From NCBI GenBank assembly GCA_016124735.1, contig WGMZ01000026.1, positions 1 through 64,000 on the forward strand: a stretch of 64,000 nucleotides of DNA, read 5' to 3'. This stretch comes from Bacteroidota bacterium. GTDB taxonomy: Bacteria; Bacteroidota; Bacteroidia; UBA8524. Within the stretch, counting starts at the first letter, position 1. Each line of letters opens with the position of its first letter. Under the pieces are notes generated by a model. It had not been told where the DNA came from. It ran no database searches and saw only the letters and a program-made list of their open reading frames with translations. Made by a program: the position numbers and the translations under genes. This document shows, piece after piece, positions 16,558-26,400 of this stretch.

Positions 16558-17163
16558 TTGAACTGGGATCACCACTTTGATCGCATGGCAGAACAGGGTT
16601 TTGTTGCGATCGACTCCTTTTTACCTCCCGACCTCTATGCGCAAATGCATCAGCGTATAAAAGAACTATTACTTCACGACGAACTTGAACAGGCCGGTAT
16701 TGGCAGTCAGCAGGATTATATCATTCGGGAAGCCATTCGGGGAGATTCTATTTCCTGGCTAGATGAGAGTCACCCCTCAGAATCTCTTTATTTAGAAGAG
16801 ATGATGCAGATGATGGAGCGCCTGAACAGAGGCTTTATGCTAAGCCTCAGCGGCATGGAATTTCATTTTGCAGCATATCCCAAAGATTCGTATTACAAAA
16901 AACACCTGGATCAATTCAAGGAACGCAACAACCGACTCATCTCACTCATCGTTTATCTCAACGATAACTGGACCCCGGACGATGCCGGCGAATTGCGCAT
17001 CTATCTGAAAGATGGCGTCCAGGACATTGCTCCCATTGGGAATCGCGCGGTCCTTTTCCGTAGTGACACCCTCGAACATGAAGTGCTACCCACCAAACGC
17101 ATTCGTAAAAGTATCACCGGCTGGTTTCTGTACCGTCCGCCGGGTTTGGTGATTTTAGGCTAA
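16558..17163 (+). CDS. 2OG-Fe(II) oxygenase (SM-20/prolyl-4-hydroxylase-like)
   Basis: The 201-residue product has the 2-oxoglutarate/Fe(II) oxygenase facial triad: H116-x-D118 (YKKHLDQF) and H174 (LEHEVLP). R183-K-S185 is the probable 2-oxoglutarate anchor. The N-terminal part (MAEQGFVAIDSFLPPDLYAQ) is typical of the PF13640 group, whose members hydroxylate prolines or other protein side chains. The start is uncertain: a TTG at 16558 gives the usual N-terminal helix, while the first ATG is at 16585. It is followed by a convergent gene with about 20 bp between stops. Confidence 0.82.
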   Translation: MNWDHHFDRMAEQGFVAIDSFLPPDLYAQMHQRIKELLLHDELEQAGIGSQQDYIIREAIRGDSISWLDESHPSESLYLEEMMQMMERLNRGFMLSLSGMEFHFAAYPKDSYYKKHLDQFKERNNRLISLIVYLNDNWTPDDAGELRIYLKDGVQDIAPIGNRAVLFRSDTLEHEVLPTKRIRKSITGWFLYRPPGLVILG

Positions 17164-17185
17164 TCATCCACAAATACCCCGGTTA

Positions 17186-19075
17186 TCAGTGAGCTACCGC
17201 CAATTTCTTTACAACCCGTTGATCGTTTTCGATTATAATAATGGTGTATTGTCCGGCAGGGAACTGGCTTGCATCTATATCCAAATTGCCCTCAGTGAAA
17301 TAGGAAGCCACAGACTGTCCCATCATGTTGTAGACCTGAACTTGTCTTTGTGCCAAATGGTCAAAGCCAAGGTGAGTAATTCCGGTGCAGGGGTTGGGAT
17401 ATAGTTTTATTTGCTGGTCTTTTTTAACCCGCTTTACCCCAAGAGCTCTGTCAAATTTGAAATTATCGATATAGAGGCAACCTCCTTGATCCGATTTGAA
17501 TGAGAAACAAATAATTGCTGCTTTTTCATTTTTAAACGCATCTAAATTAATTGCCTCGGTTCTCCATTGGTTTGAATTCGGCATAAAGGTCGCCTGGCTT
17601 TGACTGAGTGGGTTAACCATAGCAGAATCAGCTGTCAAAAGTTCACGTCCCCCTTTTTTATACAATTCAGTAAAAGTCGAGCCGCAATCAGTTGAAATGT
17701 AAACTATGAGCGTATCTGCAAAAAGCAAATCCGGATCAAAATAGGGTTTCGTATAACGTATATAATTATACGCCATGTCAAAACTAATAGATGGAGCGTC
17801 GGATGACGATAGATCCAGTGTTGGGCTTACAACCCTTTCCTCATAGCCCATAGTATAAAAAATGAATAGGTTATTATAAGCAAAAATTGAAGCCTTACTG
17901 GCCCTTCCTACGGATGGATTTAAACTCCAGGTAAATGGATTACCCGTCTCAATAATATTCCAATCGTATGCATCCGATTCGAAATCTTCAATATATGGAG
18001 CCGTTTTCGGAGTTACGTCAACATAAATTTCATTGTTCACGCTATTATTCGTGAGATCCGCATCTCCTGTAATTTGATTCACATTCATCACAGTAACGAT
18101 GAGATTTTGAAGTCCGGAGTCAGATTGAACGAGTGGAAGCTGAATTCTTTCGTGTTCGAAAGTACTCAATGATCCATTCCAAGAATAAGTATGCCTGTTT
18201 CCATTGAATTGGTAGTCAATATCCATCTGAGTTACTACGTCAGTCCCCGTATTTCGGACATAAAAGGCGACACTTTGATTATTGCTGCAGGTGAAATCTT
18301 TCACATCCAACTTGTAAACATTCACGTCTGTTCCCGAAAGTGCCGGCTGATTGAAAAAATCTTTGGCCTTGTTCAAAATTGTGGAATTGGGTATGGAATG
18401 TCCTAAACCGGCGACTTCAGCGTAATACATTGGGGCTTCGTGTTCCGCCAGGGTATCAACCAATAACATATCAATGCCTTTGTATGCATAATCATTCGAG
18501 CCAAATGTCATAAAAATTGGAATTTGTGAAGCATTGGCATACTTAAAACCAAACTGGAGGTTTGTGTCGTTGTATACATCTGCAATACCTTGCGCTGCCG
18601 GTGTATTCAATAACAATCCTTTAAACTGGGTATTGTGTTCCAAACCATATTTCAAGGCACTTCGTCCTCCAAGAGAAAAGCCCTGTAGTACAATTCCATT
18701 TGGATCAATATTGTACTGGCTTTTTACAAAATTCATCGCTTCCTGGATGATGGCTTCATCCCCAGCAGGTGTATAAAAATCATGGCTTTGATCGCTTCCA
18801 CCGTCAGGAAACACAAATATTGTTTGAGGAAAAAGGTTTTGCCATGCCAAATTTTGAGTCAGAGCATTTCGGTAGTTCGGCCCTGTATCCCCGGCGCCGT
18901 GGAGTCCAATAATCAATTGATAGGTCTTAAGCGAGTCGTAACTATTCGGAACATAACAAGCCAGTGTTCTGTTCTCCGAATTGAAGGTGATGGTTTCATC
19001 AAAGCTTCCGGTTTTCTGCGCAGTAACCACCAGATTGAACCCGGATAATAAAAGGGAGAGTATAATTTTCTTCAT
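17186..19075 (-). CDS. T9SS-secreted esterase/hydrolase with type A sorting domain
   Basis: The 629-residue protein has a signal peptide (MKKIILSLLLSGFNLVVTA) and an alpha/beta-hydrolase domain (about residues 20-240) of the LpqC/feruloyl-esterase type. This holds the nucleophile motif GFSLGG and a candidate catalytic His in GLGHSIPN. A beta-rich region with a CARDB-like segment (SCNNQSVAFYVRNTGTDVV-like) and a MAM/LamG-like jelly roll follow. The last 75 residues form a type A T9SS sorting domain (LYPNPCTGITHLGF, VYNMMGQ, FPAGQYTIII). The product is exported and probably anchored at the cell surface. No T9SS machinery gene is in the window. Confidence 0.88.
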   Translation of the reverse strand: MKKIILSLLLSGFNLVVTAQKTGSFDETITFNSENRTLACYVPNSYDSLKTYQLIIGLHGAGDTGPNYRNALTQNLAWQNLFPQTIFVFPDGGSDQSHDFYTPAGDEAIIQEAMNFVKSQYNIDPNGIVLQGFSLGGRSALKYGLEHNTQFKGLLLNTPAAQGIADVYNDTNLQFGFKYANASQIPIFMTFGSNDYAYKGIDMLLVDTLAEHEAPMYYAEVAGLGHSIPNSTILNKAKDFFNQPALSGTDVNVYKLDVKDFTCSNNQSVAFYVRNTGTDVVTQMDIDYQFNGNRHTYSWNGSLSTFEHERIQLPLVQSDSGLQNLIVTVMNVNQITGDADLTNNSVNNEIYVDVTPKTAPYIEDFESDAYDWNIIETGNPFTWSLNPSVGRASKASIFAYNNLFIFYTMGYEERVVSPTLDLSSSDAPSISFDMAYNYIRYTKPYFDPDLLFADTLIVYISTDCGSTFTELYKKGGRELLTADSAMVNPLSQSQATFMPNSNQWRTEAINLDAFKNEKAAIICFSFKSDQGGCLYIDNFKFDRALGVKRVKKDQQIKLYPNPCTGITHLGFDHLAQRQVQVYNMMGQSVASYFTEGNLDIDASQFPAGQYTIIIIENDQRVVKKLAVAH

Positions 19076-19218
19076 AGCCTGAAATGATTGATTTGTAAAA
19101 TATTGTTATTCAAAACTACGAATTGCTACTTAATATTTGAGTTCCTTCTTTGGCTGTTAGATTAAAATGCCCTTAGATATTTACTGTTAAATCCTAAACT
19201 TGTAATTTCGAGCAGATT

Positions 19219-19821
19219 ATGCAGAGTATAGGGATTGTAGGTGTCGTTTTATGTGGAGGTGAAAGCCGTCGCATGGGAATTGATAAGGGCGATATCAACT
19301 ACCATGGAATGGCACAGCGGGAGTATGTATTAAATATGCTCCGGCCTCTGACCTCTTTAGCGGTCTATTCTTGCGGAAATCAAGCTGAGGATTTAGAAAT
19401 TGCTTTTCCGGATTTACCCGATTTGGCCGGACATGGTCCTTTATCCGGACTGCTTAGCGTTCATCGGGCATTTCCTGACAAAGACTTACTGCTCGTAGGT
19501 TGCGATTATCCGCTGCTGCAAGTTCATCATCTGGAAACGATTCTGAATCAGGAAACCGATAAGCAGGCCATTTGCTATCAAAGCGGCAGCCCGGCTCGTC
19601 CAGAACCACTGATTACCCTGTATCGTGTTCCCATTCTCAAACGCATCGACCAGCAGTTTAATGAGACCGGAGAGGATTCTCTTCGAAGGTACTTGAAGGA
19701 TGCTGATACTTTATACCTGGAGATGGATAATCCACTCTCTTTTATCAGCGCCGACCGCCCTGAAGATGTGAGTCGCGTACGCCAGCTTTTGCAAGAGGGT
19801 TTTGCTACCTTTGACGCATGA
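19219..19821 (+). CDS. mobA: Molybdenum cofactor guanylyltransferase MobA-like
   Basis: MobA adds GMP to molybdopterin to form the MGD cofactor needed by the oxidoreductase encoded 1.2 kb downstream. The 200-residue product shows the nucleotidyltransferase signature LCGGESRRMGIDKGDI (residues 11-26), then LAGHGPLSGLLS and VGCDYPLL, where the Asp binds the metal. It overlaps fdhD by 4 nt. The length matches MobA and is too short for a fusion with MobB. MocA-type CTP transfer is an alternative but less likely given the neighbours. Confidence 0.88.
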   Translation: MQSIGIVGVVLCGGESRRMGIDKGDINYHGMAQREYVLNMLRPLTSLAVYSCGNQAEDLEIAFPDLPDLAGHGPLSGLLSVHRAFPDKDLLLVGCDYPLLQVHHLETILNQETDKQAICYQSGSPARPEPLITLYRVPILKRIDQQFNETGEDSLRRYLKDADTLYLEMDNPLSFISADRPEDVSRVRQLLQEGFATFDA

Positions 19822-20663
19822 GCGACGCGCGCAAGCCCATTAAAATTCATCGCTGGAAAGACCAGAAGTTCCATGAAGTGGAAGATACGGTTTCGGTTGA
19901 AGAGCCACTTGAAATTCGCTTGGCATTTTACCAGAAAGAAAGCAAAGAACGGCACCAGATATCAGTGACCATGCGGACACCTGGCAACGATGAAGAGTTG
20001 GCATTGGGTTTTCTGTTCACTGAAAACCTGATTTCCGGGAAAGAAGCGATAGAATCTGTTCAGCGAATCGACTCGGGTTTTCGCAAATCACAACGCGACA
20101 ATATCATTCAGGTCAATTTGAACCCGGGCTTTGTTCCGGATATGGATCTGCTTTCGCGACATTTTTATACCACGAGCAGTTGTGGAGTATGCGGAAAGAC
20201 CAGCATCGAATTGGTGCAAAGTCTTGTTGAAACCAGAATTTCTCCTCCCAAGCTGTCGTTCCGGGCCAATCAAATCAGTCGCTTACCGGAACAACTCGAA
20301 ACGGCGCAAAAAGAATTTAATTCCACGGGAGCAATCCATGCAGCAAGTCTTTTTGATCAATACGGAGAATTATTGGCACTCCGTGAAGATGTAGGAAGGC
20401 ATAATGCACTGGATAAACTGATTGGCTGGGCTTTGCTAAACGGGATGCTTCCACTTGATCAACATGCATTGCTTCTTAGTGGGCGAGGTAGTTTTGAACT
20501 GCTTCAGAAAGCTTCAATGGCCGGCATACAGGTGGTGGCAGCTGTGGGCGCTCCATCTTCACTGGCCATACAATTGGCCGAAGATGCCGGTATCAGCCTG
20601 CTCGGATTTGTCAAAAAGGAACGTATGAACCTGTATACCCACCCTGAAAGAATCCAGGAATAA
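19818..20663 (+). CDS. fdhD: Formate dehydrogenase accessory sulfurtransferase FdhD
   Basis: FdhD passes sulfur from a cysteine desulfurase to the Mo-bis-MGD cofactor, which activates formate dehydrogenases and relatives. The 281-residue product has the family's TSSCGVCGK loop with C122 and C125 (sulfur-carrying pair), ALGFLFTENLI, the AIHAASLF stretch and REDVGRHNALDKLIG, all diagnostic. The last segment carries LLSGRGSFELLQKA, also typical. It overlaps mobA by 4 nt and lies 14 bp before the DUF7009 gene, so the cofactor-maturation genes and the target enzyme form one operon. Confidence 0.93.
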   Translation: MSDARKPIKIHRWKDQKFHEVEDTVSVEEPLEIRLAFYQKESKERHQISVTMRTPGNDEELALGFLFTENLISGKEAIESVQRIDSGFRKSQRDNIIQVNLNPGFVPDMDLLSRHFYTTSSCGVCGKTSIELVQSLVETRISPPKLSFRANQISRLPEQLETAQKEFNSTGAIHAASLFDQYGELLALREDVGRHNALDKLIGWALLNGMLPLDQHALLLSGRGSFELLQKASMAGIQVVAAVGAPSSLAIQLAEDAGISLLGFVKKERMNLYTHPERIQE

Positions 20664-20677
20664 TGTAAATTTGACTC

Positions 20678-21055
20678 ATGAAATTGCGTATCAAAGGGGA
20701 TTCTATTCGCATTCGTTTGAGTAAATCTGAAGTAGATCATTTCACCCAAAATGGAAAATACGAGGCGTATACCCATTTTCCGAATGGAAAATCCTTTGAA
20801 TATGGTCTGCAGGTTTCAAACAAATGTGATTCATTAACCGCAGAACTAACTGAAAAAGGTATGCTTCTATGTATGCCGCGAAATTGGGCAGATGAATGGC
20901 TGACTACCCAAAAGGTGGGATTTGAATCGCGAATTTCTCTTCCACAGGGAGGAGAACTTTATCTGCTCCTCGAAAAAGACTTTCAGTGCTTGGATGCCAA
21001 CACTGAAGACCAATCCGACATGTACCCAAACCCATTGGCAGAGAATTACAAATGA
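20678..21055 (+). CDS. DUF7009-like protein of the fdhD/YdeP operon
   Basis: The 125-residue product begins with KLRIKGDSIRIRLSKSEVD, which I recognise as the start of the DUF7009 family. The rest is a compact beta-rich protein without signal or membrane segment (YTHFPNGKSFEYGLQVSNK, then EWLTTQKVGFESRI). The cysteine near the C-terminus (LLEKDFQCLD) may be notable. It lies inside the mobA-fdhD-DUF7009-oxidoreductase operon and overlaps the oxidoreductase gene by 4 nt. This placement suggests a role in maturation or cofactor delivery. No function is known to me. Confidence 0.75.
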   Translation: MKLRIKGDSIRIRLSKSEVDHFTQNGKYEAYTHFPNGKSFEYGLQVSNKCDSLTAELTEKGMLLCMPRNWADEWLTTQKVGFESRISLPQGGELYLLLEKDFQCLDANTEDQSDMYPNPLAENYK

Positions 21056-23370
21056 GCAAACAGGAAATTATCCCCAACCCGGAAAACCCGGAAACATTTA
21101 CCGGAATCAAAGTACATAAACCCAAAACCATGGCGGCCGGAATGCCTGCCGTCTATTCGAGTATTCGTCATGTGTTCGGTGAAATGGGACTGGCACGTGG
21201 TCTCAATGCCCTGTTTCATGTCAATCAGATGAAAGGCTTCGACTGTCCGGGATGTGCCTGGCCAGACCCGGATGATGAGCGTTCCCGTATTGCTGAATAC
21301 TGTGAAAATGGTGCAAAAGCTCTTGCAGAAGAGGCAACCAGTAAAAGTCTGAAACCAGAATTTTTCGCCCGCTATTCCGTTCGCGAAATGGCAGAATGGA
21401 CCGATTACGAAATCGGCAAAAAAGGACGCATTGCACAACCGATGTATTTACCCAAAGGCGATACCCATTATCGCCCGATTAGCTGGGATACTGCTTTTGA
21501 AATCACGGCAAATCATCTCAATGCACTAGATAACCCAAACGAAGCCATATTCTATACCTCGGGAAGAACCAGCAACGAAGCGGCCTTTCTCTATCAGTTG
21601 TTTGTGAGGGAATTTGGTACCAACAACCTGCCCGACTGCTCCAATATGTGCCATGAATCCAGCGGAGTAGCCTTGAATGAATCGGTAGGAATTGGAAAGG
21701 GCTCTGTAAAGCTCGAGGATTTATACGAAGCCGAAGCGATAATCATTATCGGGCAAAATCCCGGAACCAATCATCCACGCATGCTCACCGCCCTGCAAAA
21801 GGCCAAGGAAAATGGCGCACAAATCATCTCCGTAAACCCATTACCCGAAACAGGACTTATCAGTTTCAGCAATCCGCAAACGGTAAAAGGCGCACTGGGA
21901 ATCAAAGCGCAGCTTACCGATTTGTTTCTGCAGGTAAAAATCAATGGCGACATGGCTTTATTCAAGGCACTGGAAAAGAAATTACTGGAATACGAAGCGG
22001 AGGCTCCAGGCACCGTATTGGACCAGGAATTTATTGCCCAGCATACCAATGGTTTCGAAGCCCTTACGTCCAATCTAGCGAACTATTCTTATGAGGAATT
22101 AGAGAGAATTTCGGGAATTGATACGCACCAATTAGAGGCATTTTCCCAATTGCTGAAGAATAAAAAGAAAATTATTGCGTGCTGGGCCATGGGATTGACA
22201 CAACACAAAAATGCCGTGGATACGATCAAAGAAGTGGTAAATGTACTTCTGATGAAAGGCAGTATCGGGAAACCGGGTGCGGGCACTTGTCCGGTTAGAG
22301 GACATTCTAACGTCCAGGGCGATCGCACCATGGGTATTTTCGAAAAACCAGGTGAAGCTCTTCTGAATAAACTCGACGAAGTGTTTGGCATACAATCGCC
22401 CAGAGAACACGGCTACGATGTTGTGGATTCAATTGTAGCGATGCACGAAGGCAAAGCAAAAGTCTTTTTTGCTATGGGTGGAAATTTCCTATCGGCAACT
22501 CCAGACACCAAATATACCGCTGAAGCACTAAGAAACTGTAAGTTAACAGTACATGTCAGCACCAAACTCAATCGTTCTCACCTCGTACATGGAGAAGAAG
22601 CGCTTATCCTTCCCTGTTTGGGCCGCTCGGATAAGGACTATTTAAATGGTGAATTGCAGTTTGTTTCCTGTGAAAACTCCATGGGTGTGATTCAGCAATC
22701 CAAAGGTTCATTAAAGCCAATTTCCGAACACCTGGTTTCAGAACCCATGATCGTTTGCATGTTGGCCATGGCTACCCTGGGAGATAAAAGCCGGATAAAC
22801 TGGATGAAGTACACCGAATCCTACGACCGGATTCGGGAAGACATTGAAAAGACCATTGCAGGTTTTGATAATTACAATGAAAGAGTGCGCCACAAAGGAG
22901 GATTCTACTTGCCTAATGGCGCTCGCGACGGACAGTTTCGAACCCTGAGTGGAAAAGCAGAATTCAGTGCCGGTATTTTAGAAGAATTCCCCATTAAGGA
23001 AGGAGAATACCGAATGATGACCGTCCGCTCACATGACCAGTTCAATACAACCATTTACGGTCTCGACGACCGATACAGAGGCATTCGGAATGAAAGACGT
23101 GTCATCTTTATGAATACCGAAGACATGAAGAAGGAAGGCTTGAAAAAGGGTGATGTGGTTGATTTACACAATAGCTTTGGTGGAATAAACCGGGTGGCCC
23201 ATCGCTTTATTGTTATTCCGTTCAGTATTCCTAAAGGTTGCACAGCCACCTATTTCCCCGAAACCAATGTATTGGTACCCATAGATTCTGTGGCAGAAAA
23301 GAGCAATACCCCAACTTCCAAAATGGTGGCCCTGCGTATTGAAAAAACAGGAGCATCTGTCGAAATATAG
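21052..23370 (+). CDS. FdhF/YdeP-type molybdopterin oxidoreductase
   Basis: The 772-residue product belongs to the YdeP branch of the DMSO-reductase family. Near the N-terminus (about residue 65) it has DCPGCAWPDPDDERSR followed by CENGAK, a three-cysteine cluster motif typical of YdeP rather than the four-cysteine motif of formate dehydrogenases. Mo-bis-MGD contact regions are visible: YTSGRTSNEAAFLYQL, NMCHESSGVALNES, IIIGQNPGTNHPRM and the C-terminal domain around MTVRSHDQFNTTIY. No twin-arginine signal is present, so it acts in the cytoplasm. The substrate is unknown; YdeP of E. coli is linked to acid resistance. The operon supplies its own MobA and FdhD. Confidence 0.9.
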   Translation: MSKQEIIPNPENPETFTGIKVHKPKTMAAGMPAVYSSIRHVFGEMGLARGLNALFHVNQMKGFDCPGCAWPDPDDERSRIAEYCENGAKALAEEATSKSLKPEFFARYSVREMAEWTDYEIGKKGRIAQPMYLPKGDTHYRPISWDTAFEITANHLNALDNPNEAIFYTSGRTSNEAAFLYQLFVREFGTNNLPDCSNMCHESSGVALNESVGIGKGSVKLEDLYEAEAIIIIGQNPGTNHPRMLTALQKAKENGAQIISVNPLPETGLISFSNPQTVKGALGIKAQLTDLFLQVKINGDMALFKALEKKLLEYEAEAPGTVLDQEFIAQHTNGFEALTSNLANYSYEELERISGIDTHQLEAFSQLLKNKKKIIACWAMGLTQHKNAVDTIKEVVNVLLMKGSIGKPGAGTCPVRGHSNVQGDRTMGIFEKPGEALLNKLDEVFGIQSPREHGYDVVDSIVAMHEGKAKVFFAMGGNFLSATPDTKYTAEALRNCKLTVHVSTKLNRSHLVHGEEALILPCLGRSDKDYLNGELQFVSCENSMGVIQQSKGSLKPISEHLVSEPMIVCMLAMATLGDKSRINWMKYTESYDRIREDIEKTIAGFDNYNERVRHKGGFYLPNGARDGQFRTLSGKAEFSAGILEEFPIKEGEYRMMTVRSHDQFNTTIYGLDDRYRGIRNERRVIFMNTEDMKKEGLKKGDVVDLHNSFGGINRVAHRFIVIPFSIPKGCTATYFPETNVLVPIDSVAEKSNTPTSKMVALRIEKTGASVEI

Positions 23371-23484
23371 GATTTGTGAAACCACATACCATTTGGAATA
23401 AGGCTAGATTTAATGATGCCGATACTCCTGAATAATTACGTAAAGGCAACATTTTATATAATTTAGGTATCTTTATGGAGAACC

Positions 23485-26400
23485 ATGCTCCCATTTCTTC
23501 CAAACCGACTCTTACTCAGCGCATTTTTTCTATGCCTTGGTTCTTTGTTCCTTCAGGGACAGCAGGCGGGTTTCTCCGTCGATGTGAGCGACGGGTGTGC
23601 ACCGCTCACTGTTCATTTTACCAATCAAAGTACGGGTAATAACCTGCAATACCTCTGGGATTTTGGAAATGGAAACACATCCAGCCAAAAAAACCCGGGA
23701 GCGATTTATTCCAATGATGGAAATTTTTCGGTCAAATTAAAAGTTTGGAATTCATCAGGTACTGATTCAACGACTTTGCAAGGTGGAATCCGGGTATATG
23801 CGCCGCCACAAGCTGATTTTTCATTAAAAACCCCACCGAGCGGGTGTGCCCCGGTGAATGTGACCTTTCAGGATAATTCTCAGTCTGGAACGAACTCCAT
23901 CGTTTCGTATCTCTATGATTTTGGCGACGGCCAGGTGTCGAGTCAGCAAAATCCATCGCATACTTATAACAGCACCGGAAAATACAATGTCTCATTGGAG
24001 GTTCAGGATAGTCGCGGTTGCAAAAGCGTAACTTCAAAAAGCAATTTTATTCAGGTAAACAGCGCATTTTCACTCGATTTTAAAGCCACGAATCCTTACT
24101 CCTGTTCCCCTCCTTTGACCACGGATTTCAAAGCGAATATATCAGGTGGAAGCCCCTCTTATTCCTATGATTGGGATTTTGGAGATGGACAAAGATCAAC
24201 ACAAAGCGACCCTACACATACCTACACAGGAACAGGAGCCTTCAACGTTACATTAAAGGTAACCGATGGTTCAGGATGCCTTGTGCAACTGTCGAAAAAT
24301 GCAGTAAACACAACAGTTCCAACCGCAGGCTTTAAAGCAGATATTACTTCATCCTGCTCCCCCCTGGTGATTCATCTTACGGATGCCTCCTTCGCTCCTG
24401 ATCCTAACAGCACGTTCCATTGGGAATTAGCAGGCATTCAATCTTCGAGTCGTGATACTATTATTACGATCACAAATCCAGGCGTCTATTATGCCACTTG
24501 GACTGTGAGCTCAACAGGTTGTTCGGATACATTGCATAGCACCATTCCCTTTACAGTACGCGCAAAACCTGAATTTGATTTTACCGCAAGTGACACACTC
24601 ATCTGTGAAAAAATAAAAGAAATAAGCTTTCGCTCCAATTTTCCCAATGCTTTGAGTTATAAATGGAATTTTGGAAACGGTTTAGCTTCAGGCAATGCTT
24701 TTCCGCTAACAACCTATTATGATTCCTTTAAAAAATACACAGTCTCTCTGGAGATTCAGGACAAAAACGGCTGCGTAGGAAAGAAAACAAAAGTTGCATA
24801 CATTTTTAAGCAAAGTACTTTTGTTGACATCTATCAGGACAAAATCACACATTGCATTCCTTTTACCGGAGAGTTTAAATCACAGGGTTATGCCATGACC
24901 CCAATTCTTCGCTACGAATGGTATGTAAAACAAGATAGTTTTCCAGGTAAGGTTCTAAACTATGCATTTAAAGATGAAGGCTTATTTAATGTCTGCGCCC
25001 GTGTTTACGACCAAATGGGCTGTTGGGCCGATAGCTGTTTTTTAATTGAAGCGGGTAAAAAACCAAGGGCTGCCTTCGAAATAGACACTAATGAAGGATG
25101 CAGCAGAGGCTTATTGGTTCATTTCATAAATCACTCGAAGGACTCATCGGTAAACAAACCAAATAAATTCAAGTGGGATTTTGGAGAAGGAAGATTGAAC
25201 CGATTCCCTAAAAATACTGAAGAAAATCCTTCCGTGTATTATCATGTTCCCCCCGGAAAGTACACAGTAAAATTGCGGGCAAGTCGATTCGCTTGCTCGG
25301 ATTCTCTCACCAAAGACTCGTTGATTATAGTCCACGGTCCATTTGCCCAGGTATATGAATTTTTTGATCCCTGCAACCCGGACACCCTTTGGGCATTTGA
25401 TTCAACCTTAGGAAAAAATAAATTCTGGTGGGACATCAACAATGGTCAGGAAATCATCCATGATTCAAGCAACATTGTAAAGCATTTCAACACGTTTCCA
25501 TGGATATTAAAGTATTACGCTACGGATACCGTAACAGGTTGTTGGGATTCAACCGACCTTTTGGGACCTGCCGTTCCATATTTCAACGCCTACCCGCACC
25601 ATTCTGATGCCAGATGTGCTCCGGCAACCATCCATTTTATCAGCTTTTTATATGGCTGTGATTCTGTAAAATACACCTTCTCTAACGGCTTTACTACTTC
25701 GGATAGTACCTTTGATATCACCTTCGATACAGCCGGGACCTATTGGAGACGACTGGTTATTTATAAAAATGGATGTTCAAAAACCCTTGTTGACTCTCAG
25801 GAAGTCATTTTAAGAAATCCGGTAGCACGAGGAAAAGTGACGCAGGATACTTTTTGTATACCGGAAGTGATTGGATTTATTGATCTATCTCCTGCTGCAC
25901 CCAATATCATTTCCAGAAAATGGGAGGTGAAAGACTTGAATTCTTTTTCAGCAAATAAAGACACAACCTACTTCCGTATTGATCAAGTTCCTTACGATCA
26001 GCGCTTTGGAACTTCTGTTACTCTTACCCTGGAAGATGATTTCGGTTGTAAATCGAATTATTCAACTACAATTTACCCTGCCAAACCAAACCCACAAGCT
26101 TCCATCACTCAAGAGATTAGCTGTGCGAATGTGAAAACCCGGCTCAGCATTAGCAATGTGGGGAAAGCTGGACTGGAACGTCTTCGTTACCAGTGGATCA
26201 CTCCGCTAGCTTCTTCTACAAACGATCAGTTCCTGGTGCAGCTTCCAAAACGACAAATGAGCACTATTTTACTAAAAAGCAGAGACGCATATGGTTGCGA
26301 AAGCATCGACAGCTTTAAGGTTTATACACCTGCCGGCAAACTGGATCCGGGTTTTAGCCGAACAGACTCATTAAGTTTTTGCCCTCCATTGCTTGTAAGT

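Noticed and set aside
21052-23370. Oxidoreductase as a true formate dehydrogenase (FdhF)
   Set aside because: The three-cysteine CPGCAW...CENG motif and no selenocysteine/cysteine active-site pattern of FdhF point to the YdeP branch.
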